DNA of 64,000 bases from Bacteroidetes bacterium UBA2475 (GTDB lineage: Bacteria; Bacteroidota; Bacteroidia; B-17B0; Aurantibacillaceae), in NCBI GenBank assembly GCA_002342065.1, contig DDPF01000016.1, positions 124,001 to 188,000 on the forward strand. The letters run 5' to 3'. The translations under genes and the position numbers were made by a program. Of the stretch, positions 7,854 to 17,121 are shown piece after piece (within the stretch, counting starts at the first letter, position 1; each line of letters opens with the position of its first letter). A model generated the notes under the pieces. The model had not been told where the DNA came from, did not search any database, and saw only the letters and a program-made list of their open reading frames with translations.

Positions 7854-9842
7854 TTACTTTATAACCTCTCTCCCCAAAAGCTTATTAACGCGGCCTTTCA
7901 GGATATCGAGGCGTTTTATTTCTTCTAATACTTCTAAAGACTCGTCGTATGTATTTGTTTTTAAAGTTTCTCTTATAGAGGAAATGTAAGAATTCAGTTT
8001 TCTGCTTTTAAAACTGAACAAGGTTTTTTCAGCATCTTTTTTTGCAAGATCAATTTCTTTAGGAACAATCACACCAAAATTTATCCACTTAGGACTTACT
8101 TCATGTTTATCAATTACATAATTCACAGCAAAGCTACTTATTAGAGGGTTGGGAGATTGTAAAAAATGTTTTACATCCGGTAAGCGCTGGTCTTTTAATT
8201 GTTCAATATATTCATCTAAGACTGCCTGGTACAAAGGGTTTTCGTACGCAATACCATCACGCCATAATTCAAAAACAATAAATTCGCCAAGAGTAATTTC
8301 CAGTTCATGCTCTACATCCATTTCATCTTCGGCCTGCGTAGTAATAAGTATGTTACCATATTTTATTAATAGAACAAGTAAGCGCTCTTCTTCAGCGTCA
8401 AAATTAAAAGTTTCCTTTTCGGGTTTGGTCTCAATTAATAATTCGCTTTCTAAATTTTCTTCCGGTGTGGTTGAGCTTTCTGAATAATTTGTACTGCTTG
8501 TTTTAGCCGCAAGTTTCCTTCTTATTTTATTTACTTCCAATTGCAGGATAGATTCCTCTATCTCCATTATATTAGAACATTCTCTAATATAAATACTTCT
8601 AATAATATTATCGGGTATCAACGAAATACTTTCAACAATATCTTTAATTACACCTGCGCGTTTTATTGGATCGTTCTTACTTTCTTCCGTTAATTTTTTT
8701 GCCTTGAACTTTAAAAAATCTTCTGTATTATTTTGTAAGTAATCTTTAAATTCCTGTACGGTTACTTTTCTGCTAAACGAATCCGGGTCATCATTATCAG
8801 GAAACAACAACAACTTCACATTCATACCTTCCTCTAGTAACAAAGGAATAGCACGGTTGCTGGCTTTTTGTCCCGCATCATCACCGTCATACAACACAAC
8901 AATGTTCTTTGTAAAACGGTGTATTGATTTTATCTGCTCAACGGTTAGCGATGTGCCGCTTGAAGCTACCACATTGGCAATGCCCACCTGGTGCATGGCA
9001 ATAACATCCATATAACCTTCTACAAGGTAACAGCAATCTGCGTCCTGGATAGCCCTTTTTCCCATCCATAAACCATACAAAATTTTACTTTTGTTGTAGA
9101 TCTCTGTCTCGGGACTATTAATATATTTTGCTACTTTTTTATCGCTGCTTAAAGTTCTTCCACCAAAAGCAACTACACGTCCGCCGTCATCATGTATCGG
9201 GAACATTACGCGGCCGGCGTAACGGTCAAAAAGATCGGCCTGTGTTAATTCATTCCCCTCCACATAACGGTTGCTGATAATGCTCATGCCGGTTTTTGCA
9301 AGATATTTGGGTTGGTAAGAATTTTTTATTGCGGCTACTGTAAAAGCATTACGTTCTTCCAAACTATAACCTAATTGAAATTTCTCTATGATATCATCGC
9401 GCAGATCACGTTCTTTAAAATACCCAAGGCCAATAGATCTTCCTTCATCGGTATTCATCATGGTCTCTGCAAAATAGCGTGCCGCATATTGCATCACAAT
9501 AAGCATACTTTCGCGCTCAGTTTGTTGTTCGCGTTCTTCAGGTGTAATTTCGCGTTCAACAATTTCTATATTATATTTTTTTGCAAGCCAGCGTAAAGCA
9601 TCGGGATACGATAGCTTTAAATGATCCATTATAAAGTTAACCGAGTTACCCGATTTACCGCAACCAAAACATTTGTAAATACCTTTTACCGCCGAAACAG
9701 TAAAGGAGGGAGATTTTTCACCATGAAAAGGGCATAAACCCAGTAAATTGGCGCCACGTTTCTTTAAGGTAATAAATTCACCTATTACGTCCTCAACATG
9801 TGCGGCATCAATTATTTTATCAACGGTGTTTTTAGGTATCAC
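7854..9842 (-). CDS. dnaG: DNA primase
   Basis: 662 residues, a normal length for the family. Synthesises RNA primers at the replication fork with DnaB helicase. CHC2 zinc finger at the N-terminus: C37, H40, C58, C61 (CPFHGEKSPSF ... KCFGCG). RNA polymerase domain follows, with the Toprim core at about 271-355: E275 in YLVEGYMDV, D319/D321/D322 in LYDGDDAG, and PDNDDPDSF. The C-terminal 200 residues are the less conserved helicase-binding part. Start at 9842 gives MIPKNTVDKII, the usual beginning. Divergent from the alpha/beta hydrolase gene with a 40-base shared upstream region. Confidence 0.97.
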   Translation of the reverse strand: MIPKNTVDKIIDAAHVEDVIGEFITLKKRGANLLGLCPFHGEKSPSFTVSAVKGIYKCFGCGKSGNSVNFIMDHLKLSYPDALRWLAKKYNIEIVEREITPEEREQQTERESMLIVMQYAARYFAETMMNTDEGRSIGLGYFKERDLRDDIIEKFQLGYSLEERNAFTVAAIKNSYQPKYLAKTGMSIISNRYVEGNELTQADLFDRYAGRVMFPIHDDGGRVVAFGGRTLSSDKKVAKYINSPETEIYNKSKILYGLWMGKRAIQDADCCYLVEGYMDVIAMHQVGIANVVASSGTSLTVEQIKSIHRFTKNIVVLYDGDDAGQKASNRAIPLLLEEGMNVKLLLFPDNDDPDSFSRKVTVQEFKDYLQNNTEDFLKFKAKKLTEESKNDPIKRAGVIKDIVESISLIPDNIIRSIYIRECSNIMEIEESILQLEVNKIRRKLAAKTSSTNYSESSTTPEENLESELLIETKPEKETFNFDAEEERLLVLLIKYGNILITTQAEDEMDVEHELEITLGEFIVFELWRDGIAYENPLYQAVLDEYIEQLKDQRLPDVKHFLQSPNPLISSFAVNYVIDKHEVSPKWINFGVIVPKEIDLAKKDAEKTLFSFKSRKLNSYISSIRETLKTNTYDESLEVLEEIKRLDILKGRVNKLLGREVIK

Positions 9843-9882
9843 TTTTATAGTAAATTTGGACTAATAAATATACTTTAATTAG

Positions 9883-11226
9883 ATGATAAAATTACGCTAT
9901 TCTTTACAAATTTTAGCTCTGCTGTTGATAAGTGGAACCGCTGTAGCACAGGACGATACAAAAGAAGTTAACCCTTACAAGAAACTAACAAAATCGTTCT
10001 TTGGTGCTGTAAAAAGAGATATCCCCAACAGGAACGAAAAATTCTTTGATACTTCTTTTTACGCGAAGATAAGCTCAGCACAAACCGACAGAACTTTGAA
10101 TAATTTCAGAAGAGATCACGGTGTGATAGTAGCAATAGAAAAAACAGAAGTAGATACACAGGGTTGTAAAATGGCTACAGTAACTTCTATAAAATCTGGT
10201 CACGGAAAATTTTTATGGTATTTGTATTTTGACCAAGCGCAGTATATTCAGCGTTTAGCTATTGATACATTCAGCGATCAATGGTTCTATAAACCAAAAC
10301 CTATTTCTAATATTAATTTTACAAGAAAAGAAATTCTTTTTGAAAGTAATCCTTTTATAAAATTGCCGGGAAGTTTATATGTGCCAAATAATTTAAAGAA
10401 GCCGGGTCCCTCTGTAGTATTGGTGCATGGCAGTGGTCCGCACGACAGGAACATGAGTATTTCGCGCAATAAAATATTTTTGGATATGGCTTTGGAATTA
10501 GTACAAAAAGGCATTACTGTTTTAATTTATGATAAGCGCACTTATGTATACCAGTATCACGATCCATTTCCGATGGACAGTATGGATTTTCAATCAGAAA
10601 CAATTGATGATGCAGTGGCCGCAGTTAATTTTTTAAAACAACAACCGGGAATTGATACAAACAGGATCTATATTGCAGGACATAGTCAGGGTGCTTTATG
10701 TGCACCGTTAATGGCAAAAAAATGCAAAGTAAAAGGTTTGGTATTATTGGCTGCACCCGGCAGGAGGTTGCTGGACATGATCCCTGAACAACTGGATTAT
10801 ATTGCGAGTTTACAAACAAAAAAAGATGCTACTGCCGAAGCGCAGACCAATGCTATGAAATGGCAGGTTAATAATGCATTAAAACCGGATCTTACTTTGC
10901 AAAGCAGAACCATATTACCATTTGGCGCAAGACCTAAATACTGGTTGTTCGACAGAAATTATAAAGTGCTGGACGTGGCTCAAACATTAACCTTGCCAAT
11001 ACTTTTAATACAGGGCGGAAGAGATTATAACGTTACCAAAAAAGATTATGATCTGTGGAATGATGCGATGAAAGGTAAATCAAATTTTAAAGCAGTTTAT
11101 TTTGAAGAATTAGATCATATGTTCTTTACCGGTGAAGGCAAAGCAAGACCTGAAGATGTAAGCAAACCAAATCACGTTTCGCAAAAGGTAACCGATAAAA
11201 TGGCGGAGTTTATTAATGGAAAATAG
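9883..11226 (+). CDS. Exported alpha/beta hydrolase with N-terminal DUF3887-like domain
   Basis: 447 residues, signal peptide 1-22 (ends GTAVAQ). Residues about 30-140 look like the small DUF3887-type domain that precedes serine hydrolases. The hydrolase domain is from about 165: oxyanion-type VLVHGSGPHDRN, nucleophile elbow AGHSQGAL, acidic residue in LIQGGRDYNV, and His in ELDHMFF. This is the dienelactone-hydrolase/BAAT-like group of esterases or peptidases; the substrate cannot be told. A possible -7 element TAAATTTG is at 9851-9858 without a clear -33 box. Stands alone. Confidence 0.8.
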   Translation: MIKLRYSLQILALLLISGTAVAQDDTKEVNPYKKLTKSFFGAVKRDIPNRNEKFFDTSFYAKISSAQTDRTLNNFRRDHGVIVAIEKTEVDTQGCKMATVTSIKSGHGKFLWYLYFDQAQYIQRLAIDTFSDQWFYKPKPISNINFTRKEILFESNPFIKLPGSLYVPNNLKKPGPSVVLVHGSGPHDRNMSISRNKIFLDMALELVQKGITVLIYDKRTYVYQYHDPFPMDSMDFQSETIDDAVAAVNFLKQQPGIDTNRIYIAGHSQGALCAPLMAKKCKVKGLVLLAAPGRRLLDMIPEQLDYIASLQTKKDATAEAQTNAMKWQVNNALKPDLTLQSRTILPFGARPKYWLFDRNYKVLDVAQTLTLPILLIQGGRDYNVTKKDYDLWNDAMKGKSNFKAVYFEELDHMFFTGEGKARPEDVSKPNHVSQKVTDKMAEFINGK

Positions 11227-11228
11227 AT

Positions 11229-11275
11229 CGTCATTGTGCTCCGATAGCTATCGGATCGTCTAAGGACGTTTTTTT
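11229..11275 (+). terminator. Hairpin with T-tract after the hydrolase gene
   Basis: An internal perfect palindrome TCCGATAGCTATCGGA (11240-11255) sits inside outer arms CGTC (11229-11232) and GACG (11265-11268), followed by seven T. It starts 3 bases after the hydrolase stop codon. Probable rho-independent terminator, possibly derived from a dispersed repeat. Confidence 0.5.
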
Positions 11276-11278
11276 AGC

Positions 11279-11425
11279 AAGCCGCGAATTACAAAGATTT
11301 CACTAAACAATTTGTTTGATTATACATAACTTAGAATTTGTGTAATTAAATATTTTGCAAGCTTGCTTGCAAAATTCACTAATTCGTGGTGGAAGTATTA
11401 GTGTTATTCGTGAAATTGGTGGCTT
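11279..11425. repeat. Long degenerate inverted repeat, intergenic
   Basis: Left arm AAGCCGCGAATT...CACTAA (11279-11306) matches the reverse complement of the right arm (about 11398-11425, ending GTGGCTT) at many positions. The arm begins like the element at 19610-19713 (GCCnCnnATT). It fills most of the 251-base gap between the hydrolase and murQ, which converge here. No gene is seen in the gap. Confidence 0.5.
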
Positions 11426-11477
11426 AAATTTGTTCTTGTTAAAAAAACTAACAATTCCAATTATAGTATGACGTAGA

Positions 11478-12284
11478 TTACTTTTTATAAGCCTCGGTAG
11501 CTTTTCTAACACTACCATGTTTTAAGAGTAGTGCTTTGGCTTCTTCGTAATTTTGCATACCGGTATTTTTCATTAGCATTTTTGCCCCACGGTCTACCAG
11601 TTTATTATTGCTGAGTTGCATGTCTACCATTTTATTTCCTTTAACACGCCCTAATTTTATCATTACGGCTGTAGAGAGCATGTTTAATACCAGCTTTTGT
11701 GCTGTGCCACTCTTCATGCGTGTAGAACCTGTTACGAATTCTGGTCCAACAATAACTTCGATGGGGTATTTAGCAACAGCGGCCATTTCGCTTCCAGAGT
11801 TGCAGGTAATGCAACCGGTTAAAATATTTTCTTCGTTACATTTTTTTAATGCACCAATTACGTATGGTGTAGAACCAGAAGCAGCAATGCCAACTACAAC
11901 ATCTTTAGAATTTATATTATGTTGTTTAAGATCTAACCAGGCTTGTTGAAGATCATCTTCTGCAAACTCTACTGCTTTACGAATAGCTTCATCGCCACCG
12001 GCTATTAAACCAATAACAATACCATGCTCAATGCCGTATGTTGGCGGACATTCACTTGCATCTACAATTCCTAGTCTGCCACTGGTGCCAGCACCAATGT
12101 AAAATAATCTTCCTCCATTCGCTAAACGTATAACAGTTTCAGTCACTAACTTTTCAATTTGCGGAATGGCTTTTTCTACTGCAAGGGGCACAGTTTTATC
12201 TTCCTTATTTATATTGGTAAGAAGTTCGTTCACACTCATTTTTTCTAAATGATCATATAACGAATCGGCTTCTGTGGTTTTCAT
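11478..12284 (-). CDS. murQ: N-acetylmuramic acid 6-phosphate etherase
   Basis: 268 residues. Cleaves the D-lactyl ether of MurNAc-6-phosphate to GlcNAc-6-phosphate and lactate in peptidoglycan recycling (cytosol). Single SIS domain: GGRLFYIGAGTSGRLGIVDASECPPTYG, with the catalytic-position E78 and the second acidic residue E109 (AEDD), equivalent to E83/E114 of E. coli MurQ; also TGSTRMKSGTAQKLVLNM. Somewhat shorter than the ~300-residue E. coli enzyme. No murP or kinase gene is adjacent. Separated from the upstream gene by a terminator at 12316-12350. Confidence 0.93.
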   Translation of the reverse strand: MKTTEADSLYDHLEKMSVNELLTNINKEDKTVPLAVEKAIPQIEKLVTETVIRLANGGRLFYIGAGTSGRLGIVDASECPPTYGIEHGIVIGLIAGGDEAIRKAVEFAEDDLQQAWLDLKQHNINSKDVVVGIAASGSTPYVIGALKKCNEENILTGCITCNSGSEMAAVAKYPIEVIVGPEFVTGSTRMKSGTAQKLVLNMLSTAVMIKLGRVKGNKMVDMQLSNNKLVDRGAKMLMKNTGMQNYEEAKALLLKHGSVRKATEAYKK

Positions 12285-12315
12285 TTGTTTTTATTATAAA
12301 TATAAAGTTAAGTCC

Positions 12316-12350
12316 AAAAAAAAAGCTGCTTGTAAGAAGCAGCTTTTTTT
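12316..12350 (-). terminator. Rho-independent terminator of the propeller protein gene
   Basis: Stem AGCTGCTT (12324-12331) / AAGCAGCT (12337-12344) with A-tract and T-tract on the two sides, so it could act in both directions. On the minus strand it lies 16 bases after the stop codon at 12366 and 32 bases before murQ. Confidence 0.8.
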
Positions 12351-12365
12351 ATTAAGAGATCAATG

Positions 12366-15300
12366 TTATTTAGTTACAATTAATTTAGCAACACGCTTAG
12401 TACCCATATCGCTGTTAATGCTTACGATGTACATACCGCTTGAAAGTTCTTTAGTATCTAATGTATAAGTAGCTTCGCCTGAACTTAATTTACCAAGTTT
12501 TTCTTGTTTAACAATTCTGCCGTTAATATCCATAACACTAATGATAGCAGTTTCGCCTTCGTTGCTGTTAAAGGCAACAAACACATCACCATTGGTTGGG
12601 TTAGGGTAAAGGCTTAAATTATTCTCACGTTTAGTCTCAAGTTCCTCAACACCTACGTAATAAGGAGGAGCAAGGAAGTTTTTGTTAGACCAGATACCAC
12701 GTCCGTTAGTTGCAGCATAAATAATACCCGAATTATAACAATCCCAAGGTCTCATTACCTGTTGTTTAAGATCGAATATTTGTAATACAGGTAATTGACT
12801 GTTATTTGCATCTGCCCATGAAGGAGAACCTGCAGTAATATCACTTGTGTAATAAACACCAAGGTCAGTTCCAACAAATACTTTTTTGTTATCAGACATT
12901 TCCATTAGAGAACAATAGATCTTAGAAGCAGGTAAACCTGATCCGTTTTTAGGAGCAAAGTTTACGTTAGTAGAGTTACATTTTCTAACATCAGCAGCAC
13001 CACTGTATATTATTTTAGTTCCAGCAACATCGTCAAAAGTAACTGCTATGGCTTTATCATCATTAGTTACGCTAATACCTGTAACAACGCTGGTGTACGT
13101 GCCAAGTAACGCAGTTCTGTATGGTGAACGTGGATTATTCTTAGTGCCATCAGGTGCGTTAGTTGTTGAGAAGGTAAACACATTGGTGTGTAATTTACCT
13201 GAGTAATTTTTTGCTGTAGAATCCATTAAAGCATCAATATACGATACACGATATAATGCCTTGGTTCCGGATAATAGATCGTTTGTAGCGTAATATAATT
13301 CAGTACCACTTTTGCTCCATTCTAGTGCAGTAACTGTACCACTAATAGCAACAGTGTTAGAAGCGCCTGATAATTTATTACCAGCAGCATCAGTAGTTAA
13401 GCATTTGTTAGAACTTACATTGATCATACTTAAAGGATTATTTAAGCTTAACGGTGCGTTTGAAACATAAACGTTTGCACCGTAACCCATAGCTATTCTT
13501 GCAGAAACAACATTAGCTATCTTAACGGGTTTGTTATTTGCACCAATTGGCGCAGCAAAATAACCAAAAGTGCTAAATGAAGTTGCTGCAACAGGTGTTG
13601 CAACGGTAGAAGTATTTGCACCAATTGCGGTGTTAGAACTTAAACCTAGTAATGTATAAGTAGCACCTGCATTTGTTGGCGTAACTGCCACCGTAAATAC
13701 TGGAGTAGATTGATTAACGTTACCCGGCATTAAATTATAAGTTGATGAGTTAACAGTGCTAAAAGTAGTAGAGCCTGTTATAGTTCCAGTTCCTACTTCT
13801 GAAATAGTATAATTTGTAGTTGTGGTAGGTGTTACTACAAAAGCTGTAGTAGTTTGTGTTATATTACCCGGAGTTAAAACATAACTAGGAGTTGGAACAA
13901 CTGTACCTGAAGGAATCGCATTAATTGTATAAGTAACCGATCTTGCTGCTACAGTATAACCACCATACGTTGTTAAAGTATAATTGGTAGTTGTTATTGG
14001 TGCAACTGTAAATACAGGGTTAGATGATGGTGCGGTATTGCCAGGTGTTAATACATACGTTGGATTTGAAACAGCAGATGAACTTGCGGCAGCGCCCATT
14101 GTAAAACTTGTAAGCGAAGTGCTGTAATCCCAGTTAAGTGGTTGTGTTAAAGTTGTTGAATAAGAATATGTTTTAGTAGAGATCTTATCATCTACTACTG
14201 TTACAACATCACCTGCTTTATACTTGTAAAATACGGTACAAAATACACGATAATATGCTGCAGCATCAGGAACGCTTTGATAACTTGCTGTTGTTTTAGC
14301 TAAAAATGGTGCAGCTGTAAATGTTACAGAGATATTATCTAGTAAGGTAGTGCTATTAAGAACAACAGATGTACTTGAGGTTACAACCGGGCCATTTTGA
14401 GATTTGATAGGTGGCGTAGCTGTACCAATTGCAGGAGCTGTATATGTATCAACAAAAGCAATATTAATATCTTTTTTATCTGATCCGATAAAAGCAGGAG
14501 CGTCTTTGGTGGGTCCACCAATTGGCAGTACAACTGTTCCGGTTCTTACTACTATACTGTCAATTAACGCAAACTGGTTTGGTCTTGCCGCAGAGAATGT
14601 AAATGTTGTTTGTGTGGTTAAAGTTTGTACACCGATCATAGAAGCAGAGAACCTTAATGTATCATTATAAAATACCATAGAATCGGGACTGGCGGCCGTT
14701 TGCCCGTAATTTTCCCAAAGTTTAAATGGCGTACCTGTTACGTTATAAGTAGTGTTATCGTAAGGTACAATTGTTTGAAGTTTTGCATTTGACAAAAGAT
14801 CAATTTGTGTTGGAGCAGATGTTCTAACATCCGTGCTTCTGAATAATTTACCTGAACCGGCGGTGTAATATGCAGCGTTTGGAAGTATCTTAGAGAATTC
14901 AGACTGGTAAATATCTCCACTTCCCCAAACAACTTCATTAGTAACCAAAGGAAAATTTCCGCTAAAATAATTTAAACCGTTACCACCGGTGCCACCAATA
15001 AAACCTGTAAAAGGAGTTACTGATTGACTATTTGAGGTTGGAACATTAGCTAAAGGATAACGCTCGATACTAACAGAGTTAAACTGACCTGTAATTAAAC
15101 CTTTGTAAAATGGTTGGAAACTTGTAGTGCCAAATAAACCGGTTAACACATCTGTAGAACGGTAAATACCGGCATCGGTAATAAAAAAGAATTTATCAAT
15201 GGTAGTACCTGAAGTGATCAATTTAATATCATGAATGTTTGCAGCTAAAAATAATTGTGTATTAAAAGCAAAGGTCAATCCTTTTTGTGTCCAGGTTCCA

Positions 15301-16364
15301 ACAGGGTTAGAGTTAGGACCGCCTGTTCTTTTCCAGTAATAGAACTGGTAACCTCCTACATATATTCGATCTGCATCAAAAGGATCAACAGTAATAACAT
15401 GTGCATAATCTCCTGAAGCAAGGCTACCGCCATTTCCCAAAGGATCTAACTGAGGCGAACCTTGTAGGATCAAACCCCATGATGCACCGGCATCATAAGA
15501 AACAAATAAACCTTTTGTAGTTGCTGAGGCAGGAGCTGCTGAACCGGCATATTTAGTTGCAGCTGAAGCATAAATTACATTGTTGTTTGAAGGTGCAATT
15601 GCTAATTCAATACGACCATAATTATCAGCTTGTAACAATGATGATGTCATTGTTGTAATAGGAGTTAACGCCGATATATTATTATCAGTTGATTTATAAA
15701 CTTTAGAGAATTCAGCAGCAGCAGCAGGTGACGTAGAGTTTTCATTTCCTGCAGAGGCATATAATATCCCATTGCTGTCAAATTTCACATCTTGTCCTAT
15801 ACAAGTTGTAGCTGTTGGAGGACCTGATAACACGGTAAAAACTAAACCACCATCAGTAGAAGTCAATATACCTTTGTTCGTTGCAAGTGCAATTTTTAGA
15901 GGACTTTGAGGACTACAAGCAACACGGTTAATTACGGTACCAACCATAGAAGCTGGTGCCACCAGATCTAAGTTTGTACCATTAATAACATATAAACCTG
16001 TTCCGGCCTGTGCTTTTAATTTTTGGCCCGGGCGTAGAAACCCTTCGCCTGTGGCTACATAAATCTTATTATCAGCAGCTTGCGCTATGTAACTAACATT
16101 TAGCTTGTTACCGGCTAAAGTAACAGCGCTCCAGTTAACACCACCATCGTTTGAGTAAAATACCCCGCTAGAGGCACTACCTACATACAAGGTATTTCCT
16201 GAAGGATCGGCCTTGTCAACGATCATATTTCTTGACCTTCCGGCGTTATAAACAGGGCCTGCCTGAGACCAGTTAAAAGGTTGTGCGTCAACAACGCCAC
16301 TTAATCCTGCTAAAGCAACAACAGCAAAAGCTTTTACTAATTTTTTAGAGAGATATTTTATCAT
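12366..16364 (-). CDS. Large secreted BNR/WD40-like propeller protein with T9SS sorting domain
   Basis: 1332 residues, signal peptide 1-27 (ends SGVVDA). The N-terminal half has repeated propeller motifs of the sialidase/VPS10 type (GVFYSNDGGVNW, ILTSTDGGLVF, GLFVSYDAGASWG, IYRSTDVLTG), without clear sialidase catalytic residues. Residues about 770-930 carry a run of short repeats, YVLTPGN...FTVAPITTTNYT, in about four diverged copies. More propeller-like sequence follows (VYYTSDITAGSPSW), then a type A Por sorting domain (LYPNPTNGDVFVAF ... SSGMYIVSINSD ... KRVAKLIVTK). Probably a T9SS-exported surface protein; role unknown. Monocistronic, ended by a clear terminator. Confidence 0.85.
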   Translation of the reverse strand: MIKYLSKKLVKAFAVVALAGLSGVVDAQPFNWSQAGPVYNAGRSRNMIVDKADPSGNTLYVGSASSGVFYSNDGGVNWSAVTLAGNKLNVSYIAQAADNKIYVATGEGFLRPGQKLKAQAGTGLYVINGTNLDLVAPASMVGTVINRVACSPQSPLKIALATNKGILTSTDGGLVFTVLSGPPTATTCIGQDVKFDSNGILYASAGNENSTSPAAAAEFSKVYKSTDNNISALTPITTMTSSLLQADNYGRIELAIAPSNNNVIYASAATKYAGSAAPASATTKGLFVSYDAGASWGLILQGSPQLDPLGNGGSLASGDYAHVITVDPFDADRIYVGGYQFYYWKRTGGPNSNPVGTWTQKGLTFAFNTQLFLAANIHDIKLITSGTTIDKFFFITDAGIYRSTDVLTGLFGTTSFQPFYKGLITGQFNSVSIERYPLANVPTSNSQSVTPFTGFIGGTGGNGLNYFSGNFPLVTNEVVWGSGDIYQSEFSKILPNAAYYTAGSGKLFRSTDVRTSAPTQIDLLSNAKLQTIVPYDNTTYNVTGTPFKLWENYGQTAASPDSMVFYNDTLRFSASMIGVQTLTTQTTFTFSAARPNQFALIDSIVVRTGTVVLPIGGPTKDAPAFIGSDKKDINIAFVDTYTAPAIGTATPPIKSQNGPVVTSSTSVVLNSTTLLDNISVTFTAAPFLAKTTASYQSVPDAAAYYRVFCTVFYKYKAGDVVTVVDDKISTKTYSYSTTLTQPLNWDYSTSLTSFTMGAAASSSAVSNPTYVLTPGNTAPSSNPVFTVAPITTTNYTLTTYGGYTVAARSVTYTINAIPSGTVVPTPSYVLTPGNITQTTTAFVVTPTTTTNYTISEVGTGTITGSTTFSTVNSSTYNLMPGNVNQSTPVFTVAVTPTNAGATYTLLGLSSNTAIGANTSTVATPVAATSFSTFGYFAAPIGANNKPVKIANVVSARIAMGYGANVYVSNAPLSLNNPLSMINVSSNKCLTTDAAGNKLSGASNTVAISGTVTALEWSKSGTELYYATNDLLSGTKALYRVSYIDALMDSTAKNYSGKLHTNVFTFSTTNAPDGTKNNPRSPYRTALLGTYTSVVTGISVTNDDKAIAVTFDDVAGTKIIYSGAADVRKCNSTNVNFAPKNGSGLPASKIYCSLMEMSDNKKVFVGTDLGVYYTSDITAGSPSWADANNSQLPVLQIFDLKQQVMRPWDCYNSGIIYAATNGRGIWSNKNFLAPPYYVGVEELETKRENNLSLYPNPTNGDVFVAFNSNEGETAIISVMDINGRIVKQEKLGKLSSGEATYTLDTKELSSGMYIVSINSDMGTKRVAKLIVTK

Positions 16365-16514
16365 ACCAAAATGGTTTATTTAAACATTAATAAATTTTAA
16401 CAAATTTGTCTATTTTTTATCATAAAACAAAACAATTTTTATCACTTTTTCTTAAAAACACCTTTTTTCTTTAAAAGTGGTAGGTTTTCCTGTTTTACTG
16501 GTTATAGGATTTAA

Positions 16515-16556
16515 TTAAAAAACCCGCAAAGGTTATACCAGTACGGGCTTTTTATA
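16515..16556 (-). terminator. Putative terminator of ndk
   Basis: CCCG (16523-16526) and CGGG (16544-16547) form the outer stem, with a small inner GGT/ACC hairpin at 16531-16539. On the minus strand a run of T follows. It starts 14 bases after the ndk stop codon. Confidence 0.55.
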
Positions 16557-16569
16557 ATTTTATAAAATA

Positions 16570-16989
16570 TTAAAACCATTCAAGTTTCGAGAAAAAGAAG
16601 TTAGATTCTACAATTGCGTTCTCATCGCTATCGCTTCCATGTACTGCGTTTGCTGCAATAGATTTGGCAAATAATTTACGAATAGTTCCTTCGTCTGCTT
16701 TAGTAGGATCGGTAGCACCTATCAGTTTACGGTAATCTGCCACTGCGTTATCTTTAGTTAAGATGGCCGCCACTATTGGTCCGCCACTCATATAGTCTGT
16801 TAATTCGCCATAAAACGGACGCTCTTTATGCACCTCATAAAAGCTACCTGCTTGTTCTTTGGTTAAACGCATGTATTTCATTGCAAGGATCTTAAATCCC
16901 GCTTTGTTTATCATTGCTAAAATTGGTCCGATGTTGTTTGCTTCAACGCCATCCGGTTTAATCATTGTAAAGGTTATATTACCTGCCAT
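16570..16989 (-). CDS. ndk: Nucleoside diphosphate kinase
   Basis: 139 residues, a typical length. Transfers the gamma phosphate between nucleoside tri- and diphosphates through a phospho-histidine. Seen: FTMIKPDGV at the N-terminus, RPFYGELTDYMSGGP, GATDPTKADEGTIR, and the active-site H117 in NAVHGSDS. Substitution of ADEGTIRKLFAKS for the common A.PGTIRGDF is mild. A good promoter lies immediately upstream (17009-17038) and a terminator follows, so it is monocistronic. Divergent from the T9SS-sorted gene at 17122. Confidence 0.97.
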   Translation of the reverse strand: MAGNITFTMIKPDGVEANNIGPILAMINKAGFKILAMKYMRLTKEQAGSFYEVHKERPFYGELTDYMSGGPIVAAILTKDNAVADYRKLIGATDPTKADEGTIRKLFAKSIAANAVHGSDSDENAIVESNFFFSKLEWF

Positions 16990-17008
16990 TTTTTTAATTT
17001 TAAGTGTG

Positions 17009-17038
17009 CAAAGATACTAATTCGCGTATTTTAAACAA
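17009..17038 (-). promoter_or_regulatory. Predicted ndk promoter
   Basis: On the minus strand: TTG (17038-17036), 19-base spacer, TATCTTTG (17016-17009), an exact match to the Bacteroidota -7 consensus TAnnTTTG. It predicts transcription start about 10-15 bases before the ndk ATG. Confidence 0.55.
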
Positions 17039-17121
17039 GCATTATATCTTCGTTTTTACTTTATTTCACTTTTTTATTTAAAAGAGGATAGCTACTTTAG
17101 CAATATCTAAAATCTTATTGC

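Noticed and set aside
14404..14670. Open frame antisense to the large propeller protein
   Set aside because: Composition reflects the reverse complement of Thr/Ser/Val-rich coding DNA.
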